DNA of 36,336 nucleotides from an uncultured Mediterraneibacter sp. (GCF_944377805.1 NZ_CALWFZ010000022.1:1-36336); one strand, 5' to 3'; shown: positions 25,049 to 33,095, numbered from the stretch's first letter. Numbers and translations: made by a program. Notes: generated from the letters alone by a model not told the origin.

Positions 25049-25078
25049 AGTATATGTGCGGCATGCAATGTCCTATTC
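25049..25078 (-). promoter_or_regulatory. Sigma-E-like promoter of yqfC-yqfD
   Basis: GAATAGG (25078-25072) and CATATACT (25056-25049), 15 bases apart, resemble sigma-E elements and closely match the minus 10 found before spoIIIAA. It overlaps the stop of the upstream Dabb gene. Confidence 0.5.
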
Positions 25079-25382
25079 AATTGTTCTGATAATCCAGACA
25101 TGCCCTCTCAGTTACATAGGGACGTATATAAGTATCCGCAACGGCCACATGAGCGGGATGATTTCCATATACAGAAATATCTTCCGCCTTCTCCAGAGTC
25201 GTAACAAGAGCAATATCGTGAGTGCTTGAGGGGAGAGGCTCTTCTACAAATTCCACAGTCAGCAGCCCCGGAACTTTTCCTACCAGAGAGCTCAGCTTCT
25301 CTTTCATCGCCCTTTTCAGTTCCGGCTTTCTCTCCTCCTCAATATCCGGTCTGAATTTCCACATAACAATATGATGTACCAT
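25077..25382 (-). CDS. Dabb (stress-responsive barrel) domain protein
   Basis: A 101-residue single-domain Dabb protein of the dimeric alpha-beta barrel fold. The start MVHHIVMWKFRPDIEEER and the later HDIALVTTLEKAEDISVYGNHPAHVAVADTYIRPYVTER are the family pattern. Members include stress proteins and small heterocycle-forming enzymes; no specific substrate can be assigned. AAGGAGGAAATAGG precedes the ATG. It is likely separate from yqfC, whose promoter overlaps its end. Confidence 0.88.
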   Translation of the reverse strand: MVHHIVMWKFRPDIEEERKPELKRAMKEKLSSLVGKVPGLLTVEFVEEPLPSSTHDIALVTTLEKAEDISVYGNHPAHVAVADTYIRPYVTERACLDYQNN

Positions 25383-25451
25383 CCTATTTCCTCCTTTTAG
25401 CTGATTCTTCCATTATGTCCGACTTTCACCGCACCGTCAAGCCCCGCCGTC

Positions 25452-26186
25452 TCAGTGACTTAAAAGAATCTCTTTGATCCGCCCCATATCCATAGTTTCA
25501 ATTATATGATTCGCTGCCGGAAGCTCCTCTTTCGGCGATATATCTGTCCTTACATATAAAGTGTCAAGATGTGCCTTTTTAGCCCCCTCAATGTCACATA
25601 CTCCGTCATTACCGATCATAACTGCCCGGTTTCTGTCTATGTTAAAAGTATGCAGCAGTTTCTCAAAGAATCGAAGATCCGGCTTCTTGCACCCGTATTC
25701 GGAAGAAATGAAAATCCCGTCAAAATACGGAGTAATCTTCAGGACATTCATCTCATATTCCGTAAAAATCTTCTGAGCGTTAGACAGAAGATAAATCTTT
25801 CTGCCACTTTCCTTCAACGCGGCCAGCATTTCCTCTGCCCCCTCATACAGTCTCAGGTGTTCGATGGAGAGCACACGGAAGAATTGTCCTGCGTGTCTTA
25901 CAAGAGGTTCATCCGCATTTACACCCTTTTCATGGAAAAGTGTCCGGAACACTTCTTCAATCCTGATTTCAGGAAAGGCTTCATGGGCGTCCTGCCGTAT
26001 CCCGCCCTTTCCTATGGCTAAACACTTTGTAAGCCTGTTATAACTTTCATGAAGCTGTTCCGGCGTATAATGCGCTCCATAAAAAGCGTAAAATAACGCG
26101 AGCTTCTCCCACATTTCTTTCTTTGTCTCATCCGTACGAATATCCACAAGAGTTCCGTACAGATCAAAAATACATGTATCGTACAT
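25452..26186 (-). CDS. HAD superfamily hydrolase
   Basis: A 244-residue HAD subfamily IA protein with a helical cap. Motif I is FDLYGTLVD (7-15) with nucleophile D8; the second position is tyrosine rather than the aspartate of most phosphatases. Motif II is LLSNAQ, motif III the lysine in GCKKPDLRFF, and motif IV MIGNDGVCDIEGAKKA. DxYGT is seen in 2-haloacid dehalogenases as well as in some uncharacterised HAD proteins, so the reaction is not clear. GAGGAGATAAA precedes the ATG; the MerR-family gene lies 33 bases upstream. Confidence 0.88.
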   Translation of the reverse strand: MYDTCIFDLYGTLVDIRTDETKKEMWEKLALFYAFYGAHYTPEQLHESYNRLTKCLAIGKGGIRQDAHEAFPEIRIEEVFRTLFHEKGVNADEPLVRHAGQFFRVLSIEHLRLYEGAEEMLAALKESGRKIYLLSNAQKIFTEYEMNVLKITPYFDGIFISSEYGCKKPDLRFFEKLLHTFNIDRNRAVMIGNDGVCDIEGAKKAHLDTLYVRTDISPKEELPAANHIIETMDMGRIKEILLSH

Positions 26187-26219
26187 TTTATCTCCTCGTC
26201 TTTCCTTCGGGTAATCGAC

Positions 26220-27092
26220 TCATCCTCTGAAGTTTTTCCCGTAGGAATAGTAAATAAACGCCAGATCAGCGGCAAAGAGTATGATTCCGATTATTAGGCC
26301 GAACCAGCCTTCCGGTTCGCTCAGCAACGCTTCGCGGAACACCCAGAAATTGCAGATAATAAATAAAAGCAGCGGAATCGCAATAATAGAAATAACACGG
26401 TACCTGTTATACTTCTTTTCTGACATACCCTCGGGTATGTAATCTTCCGGATGCGTCATCTCACAGTGAACCGTAATGCCGTATCTGCCGGAAGTTCTGT
26501 ACGCATTATACTCAACTCCATCGATCTCGAACCTGGGAGACATACCTTCCTTTGTAATGACAATATCGATTCCCTCCTGCCTGGCAAACTTGAGCAGTTC
26601 ATCCGTAAACTCTCGTGGATTGTCGCACCGCACATCGGGCATAAATGAGAATGAGCGTTTCATCTCAGAACGGAGAACCGCTTTATAGTCATCAATAAGT
26701 TCAGAGAACACCGAGCCCTTTTTCTCCTCATTCTCCATCTCGATAAGATAGTGGTCTGCATCCAGATCCGACAACTGTGACTCACTGATTTTCTCACAGA
26801 ATCTAATAGCATCCTCCATCCTGTTCTTTTCCGTCTCCAGATGACGGATCTGACTGTGGATAGCGCTGCCAAGCGTCACTTCACCATCAAACAACCTGCG
26901 TATCTGGGATACCGGCATATCCAGCTTGCGGAAGAGACGTATCATTTTCAGTCTGTTGATATTCTCATCACTATACTCACGATAAGAGTTCTCACTGTTC
27001 CTTGAAGGAATGATCAGTCCCTGTTTCTCATAATAGCGGATATTCTGCTCGCTGATTCCTGTTTCGGCTGCTGCATCCTTTATTGATTTCAT
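26220..27092 (-). CDS. MerR-family regulator with membrane tail
   Basis: The 290-residue protein begins with a full MerR winged helix (MKSIKDAAAETGISEQNIRYYEKQGLIIPSR, about 1-70) and a dimerisation helix (about 75-115). A middle region of about 100 residues contains PRFEIDGVEYNAYRTSGRYGITVHCEMTHPED and may sense a ligand. Two hydrophobic segments follow near residues 220-242 and 255-280, so the C-terminus is probably in the membrane. The ATG at 27092 follows AAGGGGGATCTCT. Upstream lies a promoter with the long spacer typical of MerR control. The signal is unknown. Confidence 0.88.
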   Translation of the reverse strand: MKSIKDAAAETGISEQNIRYYEKQGLIIPSRNSENSYREYSDENINRLKMIRLFRKLDMPVSQIRRLFDGEVTLGSAIHSQIRHLETEKNRMEDAIRFCEKISESQLSDLDADHYLIEMENEEKKGSVFSELIDDYKAVLRSEMKRSFSFMPDVRCDNPREFTDELLKFARQEGIDIVITKEGMSPRFEIDGVEYNAYRTSGRYGITVHCEMTHPEDYIPEGMSEKKYNRYRVISIIAIPLLLFIICNFWVFREALLSEPEGWFGLIIGIILFAADLAFIYYSYGKNFRG

Positions 27093-27158
27093 AGAGATCC
27101 CCCTTTTCATATGATATGAATGATATGGACTCAGCCAATCTATTGTTTTATTATAAAC

Positions 27159-27189
27159 AATATACAGGTTGTAGTAAGTATAAGGTCAA
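27159..27189 (-). promoter_or_regulatory. MerR-type promoter with 19-base spacer
   Basis: TTGACC (27189-27184) and TATATT (27164-27159) are 19 bases apart on the minus strand. MerR regulators activate promoters with 19 to 20 base spacers by twisting the DNA between the elements. The gene starts at 27092, so autoregulation is likely. A TATAAT at about 27150-27155 is an alternative minus 10. Confidence 0.5.
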
Positions 27190-27203
27190 GTATATTTCAG
27201 ATT

Positions 27204-28580
27204 TTAAGCCCCTCTTAAATCGCCGCTGCGATCGAGATAGGATGTATGAAGCATCTTTTCCGCCAGTTCACTTAACGGCTCTCCGTAAAATTCAGCGTAA
27301 AGTTTCTTAATCTGGCTGTTCTCATGACTCAGGCGCCTTTTCATGGACGCGTCTCTCTGATACAGACTGCTGATCCGGGATTTTCTCGTTTCATCGGCAT
27401 CAGCCATAATATCGCGGGGCTGGCCTCCTCCTCCGATGCATCCTCCGGGACAGGTCATGACCTCTATGAAATGATACTGCTTTTCCCCCGATTTAATCCA
27501 CTCGATTACTTTACGCGCATTGGCAGTTCCGTGAACTACCGCGACATTAACCTGCGTATCTCCGATCTCAAGAGCCGCCTCTCGAATCCCGTCATAACCC
27601 CGGACAGGTTTTGCCTCCAGCAGTGCTTCCGGCGGCTGCTTTCCCGTAAGATATGTATATGCCGTCCTCAGAGCAGCTTCCATCACGCCTCCCGTATTTC
27701 CGAAAATAACTCCTGCTCCGGATGCTTCTCCCATAAGATCATCGTATCCGCTGTCTTCCAGAACATCCAGATCAATGCCTTCTTCCCTTGCCCACAGCGC
27801 AAGTTCACGGGTTGTAATGACCTGATCCATATCCCGCATATCCGGGATGCCGAGTTTTTCCCCTGCCGCATTCATCTCTCCACGGCGGATCTCGAATTTT
27901 TTCGCTGTACACGGTGTCAGCGCCACATTGACGATTTTCTTCGGATCTATGCCCATCTTTTGGGCAAAATAGGTCTTTATCGTCGGCCCCTGCATTCCGA
28001 TAGGACTTTTGGCTGTAGAAATGTAATCTGACATATCAGGATAATAAGTCTCGGCAAATCTGACCCATGCCGGGCAGCAGCTTGTAAACTGAGGCAGAGG
28101 CTTATCCTCTTTCTCAATCCGTCGGACAAGTTCAGCTGCCTCTTCGACAATCGTCAGATCTGCGCCAAAATTCGTATCCAGAACATAGTCAGCGCCAAGC
28201 GCTCTTAAAAGAGCGACCATCTTTCCCTGTACAAATGATCCCTTCGGCATACCGAATTCTTCTCCAAGGGCTACCCGGACGGAAGGAGAAGTACTGACAA
28301 TCACGACCTTCTCCGGATCCTTTACTGCCATACGCACATCAGGGTACTCATATACTTCGGTAATGCTTGCCGTAGGACAGACATTCGCGCACTGGCCGCA
28401 GTTGATACAGACAGCTCTACCATTCGTGTCTTCAAATGAGTATGTGCCGTGTACACCGATCGGACTGGTACAGACCGCTTTGCACATACCGCATTTGACA
28501 CACAATTCTTCATTTCTTCTGATACTTGGATTATCTTCCTCAATGGGAACCCTGACTGATAAAGGTAAATGCTCTTTCAT
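27204..28580 (-). CDS. [FeFe] hydrogenase
   Basis: The 458-residue protein has two N-terminal 4Fe-4S clusters (C27-C30-C33-C37 and C58-C61-C64-C68), the H-cluster domain and a C-terminal small-subunit domain (about 402-450, RISSLYQRDASMKRRLSHEN). H-cluster motifs are L1 TSCCPAW (166-172), L2 TPCTAKKFE (222-230) and L3 ending TCPGGCIGGGGQP (376-388). All cluster cysteines are present. L2 has threonine where most prototypes have methionine, and L3 has CPGGC. It should couple ferredoxin to hydrogen, but direction and partner are not determined. AAGGAGGAAG precedes the ATG. The PerR/Fur-type gene lies 28 bases upstream, so both are probably one operon. Confidence 0.93.
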   Translation of the reverse strand: MKEHLPLSVRVPIEEDNPSIRRNEELCVKCGMCKAVCTSPIGVHGTYSFEDTNGRAVCINCGQCANVCPTASITEVYEYPDVRMAVKDPEKVVIVSTSPSVRVALGEEFGMPKGSFVQGKMVALLRALGADYVLDTNFGADLTIVEEAAELVRRIEKEDKPLPQFTSCCPAWVRFAETYYPDMSDYISTAKSPIGMQGPTIKTYFAQKMGIDPKKIVNVALTPCTAKKFEIRRGEMNAAGEKLGIPDMRDMDQVITTRELALWAREEGIDLDVLEDSGYDDLMGEASGAGVIFGNTGGVMEAALRTAYTYLTGKQPPEALLEAKPVRGYDGIREAALEIGDTQVNVAVVHGTANARKVIEWIKSGEKQYHFIEVMTCPGGCIGGGGQPRDIMADADETRKSRISSLYQRDASMKRRLSHENSQIKKLYAEFYGEPLSELAEKMLHTSYLDRSGDLRGA

Positions 28581-28608
28581 TTTTTCTTCCTCCTTTTTCT
28601 ATATACGA

Positions 28609-29013
28609 TTATCCTTCCGTATCCTTTTTTCGACATTCGGGACATAATCCCTCGAAAACAGTCTGATGGCGCGTAATCAGGAATCCGCTTTCCTCTTCAG
28701 CCTTTTGATCATACTCAGAACAGTAATCGATCGGAGCGTCACATACTTTTCCGCAGCGAACACAGACAAGATGATAATGCCGATCCGTTCTTGAGTCAAA
28801 ACGATCGGCGTCAGGAAGCTCTACCTGAGCCACATCACCGCTTTCTGAGAGCAGTTTAAGATTACGGTAAACCGTTCCCCTGCTGATCTTGTCATCCTGC
28901 CGCCGCACATCCAGATAAATCGAGTCTGCGCTGGGATGATCATGACGTGACTGTACCGCGTCATAGACCATTTTTCTCTGTTTTGTATAACGTCTCTGCT
29001 TCAATTGCAACAC
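28609..29013 (-). CDS. PerR/Fur-family repressor
   Basis: A metal-dependent winged-helix repressor of 134 residues. The N-terminal helix RRYTKQRKMVYDAVQSRHDHPSADSIYLDVR and ISRGTVYRNLKLL (DNA recognition) are clear, with the dimerisation domain after. The regulatory site DRFDSRTDRHYHLVCVRCGKVCDAP and a C-terminal CPEC form the two CxxC zinc pairs of PerR-type proteins. The start is non-ATG: GTG at 29013, or TTG at 29010 or 29004 after AAGAAGG. It probably controls itself and the downstream hydrogenase in response to oxidants or iron. Confidence 0.9.
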   Translation of the reverse strand: MLQLKQRRYTKQRKMVYDAVQSRHDHPSADSIYLDVRRQDDKISRGTVYRNLKLLSESGDVAQVELPDADRFDSRTDRHYHLVCVRCGKVCDAPIDYCSEYDQKAEEESGFLITRHQTVFEGLCPECRKKDTEG

Positions 29014-29036
29014 CTTCTTAAACTTTAATAGGACTC

Positions 29037-29051
29037 ATTACTATTAATAAT
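29037..29051 (-). promoter_or_regulatory. Per/Fur-box-like operator
   Basis: ATTACTATTAATAAT is an imperfect 7-1-7 inverted repeat with six of seven matching positions. Its layout resembles the Per box and covers the minus 10 of the promoter of the repressor gene. Confidence 0.5.
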
Positions 29052-29074
29052 ACACCTATTTCCAGAATTGTCAA
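29047..29074 (-). promoter_or_regulatory. Promoter of the PerR-hydrogenase operon
   Basis: A perfect TTGACA (29074-29069) and TATTAT (29052-29047) are 16 bases apart on the minus strand, directly upstream of the Fur-family gene. Confidence 0.7.
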
Positions 29075-29091
29075 GAATTACCTGACCGATT

Positions 29092-29748
29092 CTACTTTCG
29101 TATATTTTCTTTACTGCTTTCCCCGTCAAGGCAGCGCACCACCCACGCGATCAGCAGACCGCCGGTCATATTGCCCGCTGACACAAAGAACAGCACCTTC
29201 ACAACAGACAGTATATCTGCTTCAAAATACAGCGCGTAACATGCCAGATAGAACATATCCGCCACAATATGCTCAAACCCGCAGAACACGAAAGCGGTAA
29301 TAAAAAGCCATACATAGAAAATCTGGGCAAAAGTCCCCCTCTCATATCTTCCGCCTATGAGAACGGCAAACGCCACAAGGCAGGCACACAGGACGCCGAG
29401 CACGAACAGACTCTGAGGGGTGTCATTTAATTTTGTTTCCGCTATCGCGCGGAGCGATTCATGTATAACATATTCAAATCTGGAAAAACCGATCACAATG
29501 GCGGCGATGAGGGTTCCGATTCCATTACCGATCCATGATATGAGAATATCCTGCCAGCAATAGCCCCCTTCATAAACCATGAGCGGGCACACTCTTGTCA
29601 CCAGCATATTATGTAGATTAAACACTAGAAAAATTCCGGCTGAGAAAAACAAACTGCCAAGAAGCGCATTTGGTATCGACAGATATGTCATTGCTCCGAT
29701 GGATATAAAAATTCCTGCCATAATTCCACTGATCATTTTCTCTTTCAC
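29092..29748 (-). CDS. Formate/nitrite transporter family channel
   Basis: The 218-residue membrane protein has about six hydrophobic helices in the FNT order. The helix 1 start GIMAGIFISIGAMTYLSI, the Omega-loop region with TRVCPLM, and the segment FVFCGFEHIVADMF (154-165, conserved central histidine H160) are FNT hallmarks. FNT channels carry formate, nitrite, hydrosulfide or lactate; the substrate is not known. It is shorter than FocA because the cytoplasmic N-terminus is almost absent. The start is GTG at 29748, ten bases after GGAGG. A good promoter lies just upstream. Confidence 0.85.
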   Translation of the reverse strand: MKEKMISGIMAGIFISIGAMTYLSIPNALLGSLFFSAGIFLVFNLHNMLVTRVCPLMVYEGGYCWQDILISWIGNGIGTLIAAIVIGFSRFEYVIHESLRAIAETKLNDTPQSLFVLGVLCACLVAFAVLIGGRYERGTFAQIFYVWLFITAFVFCGFEHIVADMFYLACYALYFEADILSVVKVLFFVSAGNMTGGLLIAWVVRCLDGESSKENIRK

Positions 29749-29787
29749 AATAAGAATTTCCTCCGGTTCGTTAGCTATTTCTTTGTC

Positions 29788-29816
29788 ATTCTACTGGAAA
29801 CAACAAGGAAATTCAA
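29788..29816 (-). promoter_or_regulatory. Promoter of the FNT gene
   Basis: TTGAAT (29816-29811) and TAGAAT (29793-29788) are 17 bases apart on the minus strand, about 40 bases before the GTG start. Confidence 0.65.
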
Positions 29817-29829
29817 TCACTATTTTATA

Positions 29830-29852
29830 AGAGCCGGCATAAAACCGGCTCT
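29830..29852. terminator. Hairpin, possible second terminator
   Basis: AGAGCCGG and CCGGCTCT form an 8-base-pair stem with a 7-base loop between the FNT promoter and the terminator at 29944. AT-rich DNA flanks both sides without a clean T run. It may back up that terminator. Confidence 0.45.
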
Positions 29853-29943
29853 CAAATCATTTTGTTCATACTTTTTCACAGAGTACTTTTTATGGTTCTG
29901 TAAAGTCTCGGCGCCTGTATAGGAGCGATTCGACAGTTGAAAA

Positions 29944-29982
29944 AATCAAAGCAGGGCCCTGCGAAGGCACCCTGCTTTGATT
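29944..29982 (-). terminator. Strong terminator after the small membrane protein
   Basis: AATCAAAGCAGGG pairs perfectly with CCCTGCTTTGATT (13 base pairs, 13-base loop), followed on the minus strand by six T. It is only seven bases beyond the stop at 29990. Confidence 0.85.
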
Positions 29983-29989
29983 CTATGTT

Positions 29990-30193
29990 TCACTTAGACT
30001 CTCTGCCACAAATAAAATACATGGATAATATAAGGCACGCAAATCTGATACTTGCCGAGTAATCAGAAATTCTGCTTATCTCATATTCAGCAGTCGTTAT
30101 GCTGATGTGTCCGGAAATAAATGTTGCTATTGGAGTGGCCAATAAACAGATAAAAACCAATATAGCAATTTTAATGAATAGTGTATTTTTCAT
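29990..30193 (-). CDS. Small two-helix membrane protein, unknown
   Basis: Not recognised. The ATG at 30193 follows AAGGAGGAATGAGA and gives 67 residues. Two hydrophobic segments are visible (about 5-25 and 50-62) separated by a polar stretch with TTAEYEISRISDY. The frame is open further upstream but without a start signal. It lies about 107 bases after the glycosyltransferase gene and is closed by a strong terminator. Short length leaves some doubt, but the ribosome binding site, terminator and helices support a real gene. Confidence 0.6.
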   Translation of the reverse strand: MKNTLFIKIAILVFICLLATPIATFISGHISITTAEYEISRISDYSASIRFACLILSMYFICGRESK

Positions 30194-30300
30194 TCTCATT
30201 CCTCCTTGCTTTACTCTCCTTTGAAGGAGCCTGTCTATTTTGTATAAATTAATTCTAGCAAGGTTATCTGAGTTTTTCATCTGAAAATATCTGAAAAATT

Positions 30301-31236
30301 CTAAAGAATTCTGAAGTTTTCTCTGCAATTGGCAAGGCGAACTGCAGCAGCCATCCCGCCGTCCCCATAAGACGGATTCTCCATGAACTCCTCTGCTTCC
30401 CGGCTGACGTGCTGTTTCTGTTCGAGGCTGTGCAGAATCTCATTTTCCCAGCCGTAAAGTCTGGACATGGATACGGCCTCTACTCCCAGCACTGCATCCG
30501 CAATGTACTCCTGGTAGGATTTTTGATGCTTTTCGATAAGAAATCTCATAATATCAAGGCGTCTGCTCATACTTCTCACATTGGACGAGGCCGGTGCGGT
30601 GCGGTAATCAATCAGAGGCTTATCCACAATGCCAATGGAAGTGCCATGTGAAGTCTCCAGCATACTTAAAAAGAAATCCCAGTCTTCAAATCCCGCACGC
30701 ATAGACTCATCATATCCGCCGCACTGCTCCCACAGATTTCTGCGTAAAATATGAGTCGCCGGACAGCAGTTTCGGGACAGAAACGGTATTATGTCTCCTC
30801 CGGATGGCCGGACTTCCGCTTCAAGAACTCCAAATGTATGCATCCAGGATGAGGCGGCGGCCATTGACGGTGTATCTCTGAGAAGCCCTCCCACTTCCTC
30901 TATGTAAGTCTCCTTAAGCTTATCATCTCCGTCAAGCACGAGAACCATCGGAGCCCGGGTCGCACGGATGCCTGTATTTCTTGCCGCTGATACGCCTCTG
31001 TTCTGCTGTCTTATCACAGCCAGAGGCACAGCCGTCTCCGGCTCTTTCTCCAGCGCGTTTAATATATTGGCCGAATCCTTATCTGTCGAGCCATCATCCA
31101 CAATATATATTTTCGCCGGCAGTACGGTCTGATCCAAAAGAGAATAAACCGCTTCTAAAATCATTGTCCCCTGATTGAAGCTGGTCACAACCGCTTCTAT
31201 ATCTCCGGCAATATTATGTTTTTTATTTATACTCAT
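30301..31236 (-). CDS. Family 2 glycosyltransferase
   Basis: A 311-residue cytoplasmic GT-A fold glycosyltransferase. The nucleotide-sugar motifs are IVDDGSTD (45-52) and VLDGDD (100-105), with AARNTGI between them; EDWDFFLSMLE supplies the acceptor-side acidic residues. No membrane segment is seen. GAGGAGGGGTTGAA precedes the ATG. It begins 20 bases after the surface protein gene, so the two are probably one operon and the enzyme may glycosylate that protein; this is inference. Sugar and acceptor are not known. Confidence 0.9.
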   Translation of the reverse strand: MSINKKHNIAGDIEAVVTSFNQGTMILEAVYSLLDQTVLPAKIYIVDDGSTDKDSANILNALEKEPETAVPLAVIRQQNRGVSAARNTGIRATRAPMVLVLDGDDKLKETYIEEVGGLLRDTPSMAAASSWMHTFGVLEAEVRPSGGDIIPFLSRNCCPATHILRRNLWEQCGGYDESMRAGFEDWDFFLSMLETSHGTSIGIVDKPLIDYRTAPASSNVRSMSRRLDIMRFLIEKHQKSYQEYIADAVLGVEAVSMSRLYGWENEILHSLEQKQHVSREAEEFMENPSYGDGGMAAAVRLANCRENFRIL

Positions 31237-31256
31237 TTCAACCCCTCCTCAAACCC

Positions 31257-33047
31257 TCAAGATTTTTCGCAACAATCAGCACAGTTTTTGAAAAGAGAAC
31301 GATTCCCCATAACACTTTTCTTTCGCCTGTAAAGAACGGTACCCGTCATAACTGCACCGGCAGCCAGCATGATAATAAGCCAGAAAGTTATATTACTGTC
31401 GTCGCCGGTGTCCGGAGTGGAGGAAGGTACACGTTCTAAATTAACAGGGGCGCCAGCTTCGTCGACCTTGCTCTGATCCGCATCCTTATAAACAAGGCTT
31501 GCAATGGCATTCTCAATGGCTTTTGCCATCTCGTCTACCTCTGCCTGCTCTGTAATATTCTTGCCGCGAACAACCGCGTTGATTGCCGCTTCCACCTGTG
31601 AGAAATCCTTATATTTTTCCTTATTAAGAGCTTCCGCTTTGGCGATGGCTTCGTCCACCTTGCTGTAATCCGCGTCTCTATAGACAAGGGCGGCAACAGC
31701 GTCTTCAATAGCTTTTGCCATAGCTTCAACTTTATCCTGCTCAGCGGCACTTAACGCACGATCAACACTGTTTACAGCATTTTGCAGAGCAGATACTGTT
31801 TCCTCAGTATAAATGGAAAAGTCCTGTGGAATTTTTTCTAATGCACTATCAACCGCTGTATAATCAGCCAGCATATTTCTTAAATCCCAGCTAAAAGTCG
31901 GATGCTCAATGCCTTTTACCCAGTTTATCCCCTGTGAAGCATGATTCTGGAGCGAAGCAAGAACATCATTGTCTGTAAAATCAGATACTGCCTGCCCGCA
32001 TACGGATGAATCAAAGCTGGTATCTGCCGTTCCAGTATTATCTAGTTTCGTAACACTCGGATAAGCCCCGTTATCATCCGGATACAGGCAATTGCTTACG
32101 ACCGGCTCTCCCCTCAGCATGGCAATCCAGGAGATATTTTCAGGTTCAACACTTGTGATATCTTTTACAGCCACCATACAGTTATTGATTGTAACATTGC
32201 TTACTCTAGTATTATATCCCATCCCAAGAATGCCGCTCACCGCAGAATCTTCATATTCACAGCGCACAGAGCCGCCAAACCAGCAGTCAGAGATCAGCGA
32301 ATCCCCATTTGCGAGCTCCCAGCCGCCCACTAAGCCTCCTACAGTATCGCTTGGATTTCCAAGATTAGTGCTGATGACATCCGCATCTGACGCGCATCCG
32401 ATCAACCGGGTACTTTGCATGCATGAACCTGCTATTCCGCCTATATTCCTCCATCCGTTTACGCTTTCGACAGTTCCTGAAGTGTAGCAGTTTATGATTT
32501 TCCCGTTGATAACCATGTCAGCTAAAATACCGACATGCAGACTATAATCATCTGCCCTGACATTGGCGTTGATTACATTCAGGTTTTTTACTGTACCATT
32601 CTTTTCCAGGGTTCCAAAAAGAGCATTATGGTCATTCCTTTCGGTACCATTCGCAGAGAGATTGTAAATACTGTGCCCTTGTCCGTCAAAAGTTCCTTTA
32701 AAATAGTACTGATCTTCGTTCCCCTTATCTCCGATAGAAGTCCAGTTGTAACCGCCTAAATCCAGATCGTTATCAAGGTAGATAATTTTGTTTTCAAAAG
32801 AGTTTCCGTAATGCGGCTTCGGCTCAGAATTGATCTTAGTGTTTGTAAGCTGCGCCAATCCTGCCAGCTGCTCAGCTGTTGTCAGATGAAATTCGGTATC
32901 ATTTTCATTATACCATGAAATGTCTGCGCTACCATCCCATGTATCAACAGTTTCATCCGCTGCAAACACTGTGGTTTGCGGTAAACAAACGATGAGCATC
33001 AGCGATGCCAACGCCGAAAATACCCGGTTGAATAATTTTGATTTCAT
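31257..33047 (-). CDS. Sortase-type surface protein with FIVAR repeats
   Basis: The 596-residue protein has a signal peptide (1-29, ending TTVFA). Residues about 50-330 form a beta-helix-like region with GLUG-type repeats (FDGQGHSIYNL, GTVKNLNVINANV, NIGGIAG, VGGLVGG), rich in cysteine for a secreted protein. Two FIVAR-like helical units follow at about 392-457 and 458-530. The C-terminus has the sortase-like motif TPDTGD (544-549), a membrane helix (554-573) and YRRKKS. The chain then continues 18 residues to NCADCCEKS, unlike a usual sorting signal. AGGAGGGAAGG precedes the ATG. It is likely a cell-surface adhesin or sugar-binding protein; ligand unknown. Confidence 0.85.
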   Translation of the reverse strand: MKSKLFNRVFSALASLMLIVCLPQTTVFAADETVDTWDGSADISWYNENDTEFHLTTAEQLAGLAQLTNTKINSEPKPHYGNSFENKIIYLDNDLDLGGYNWTSIGDKGNEDQYYFKGTFDGQGHSIYNLSANGTERNDHNALFGTLEKNGTVKNLNVINANVRADDYSLHVGILADMVINGKIINCYTSGTVESVNGWRNIGGIAGSCMQSTRLIGCASDADVISTNLGNPSDTVGGLVGGWELANGDSLISDCWFGGSVRCEYEDSAVSGILGMGYNTRVSNVTINNCMVAVKDITSVEPENISWIAMLRGEPVVSNCLYPDDNGAYPSVTKLDNTGTADTSFDSSVCGQAVSDFTDNDVLASLQNHASQGINWVKGIEHPTFSWDLRNMLADYTAVDSALEKIPQDFSIYTEETVSALQNAVNSVDRALSAAEQDKVEAMAKAIEDAVAALVYRDADYSKVDEAIAKAEALNKEKYKDFSQVEAAINAVVRGKNITEQAEVDEMAKAIENAIASLVYKDADQSKVDEAGAPVNLERVPSSTPDTGDDSNITFWLIIMLAAGAVMTGTVLYRRKKSVMGNRSLFKNCADCCEKS

Positions 33048-33095
33048 AACCTTCCCTCCTGAAAATCCGCTCTGTCTATGTCTAATTTTATCATT

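Noticed and set aside
31450-31870. Repeated coding segments considered as a DNA repeat array
   Set aside because: The similarity is between FIVAR-like protein units within one frame; DNA identity is low and it is not a CRISPR or tandem satellite.
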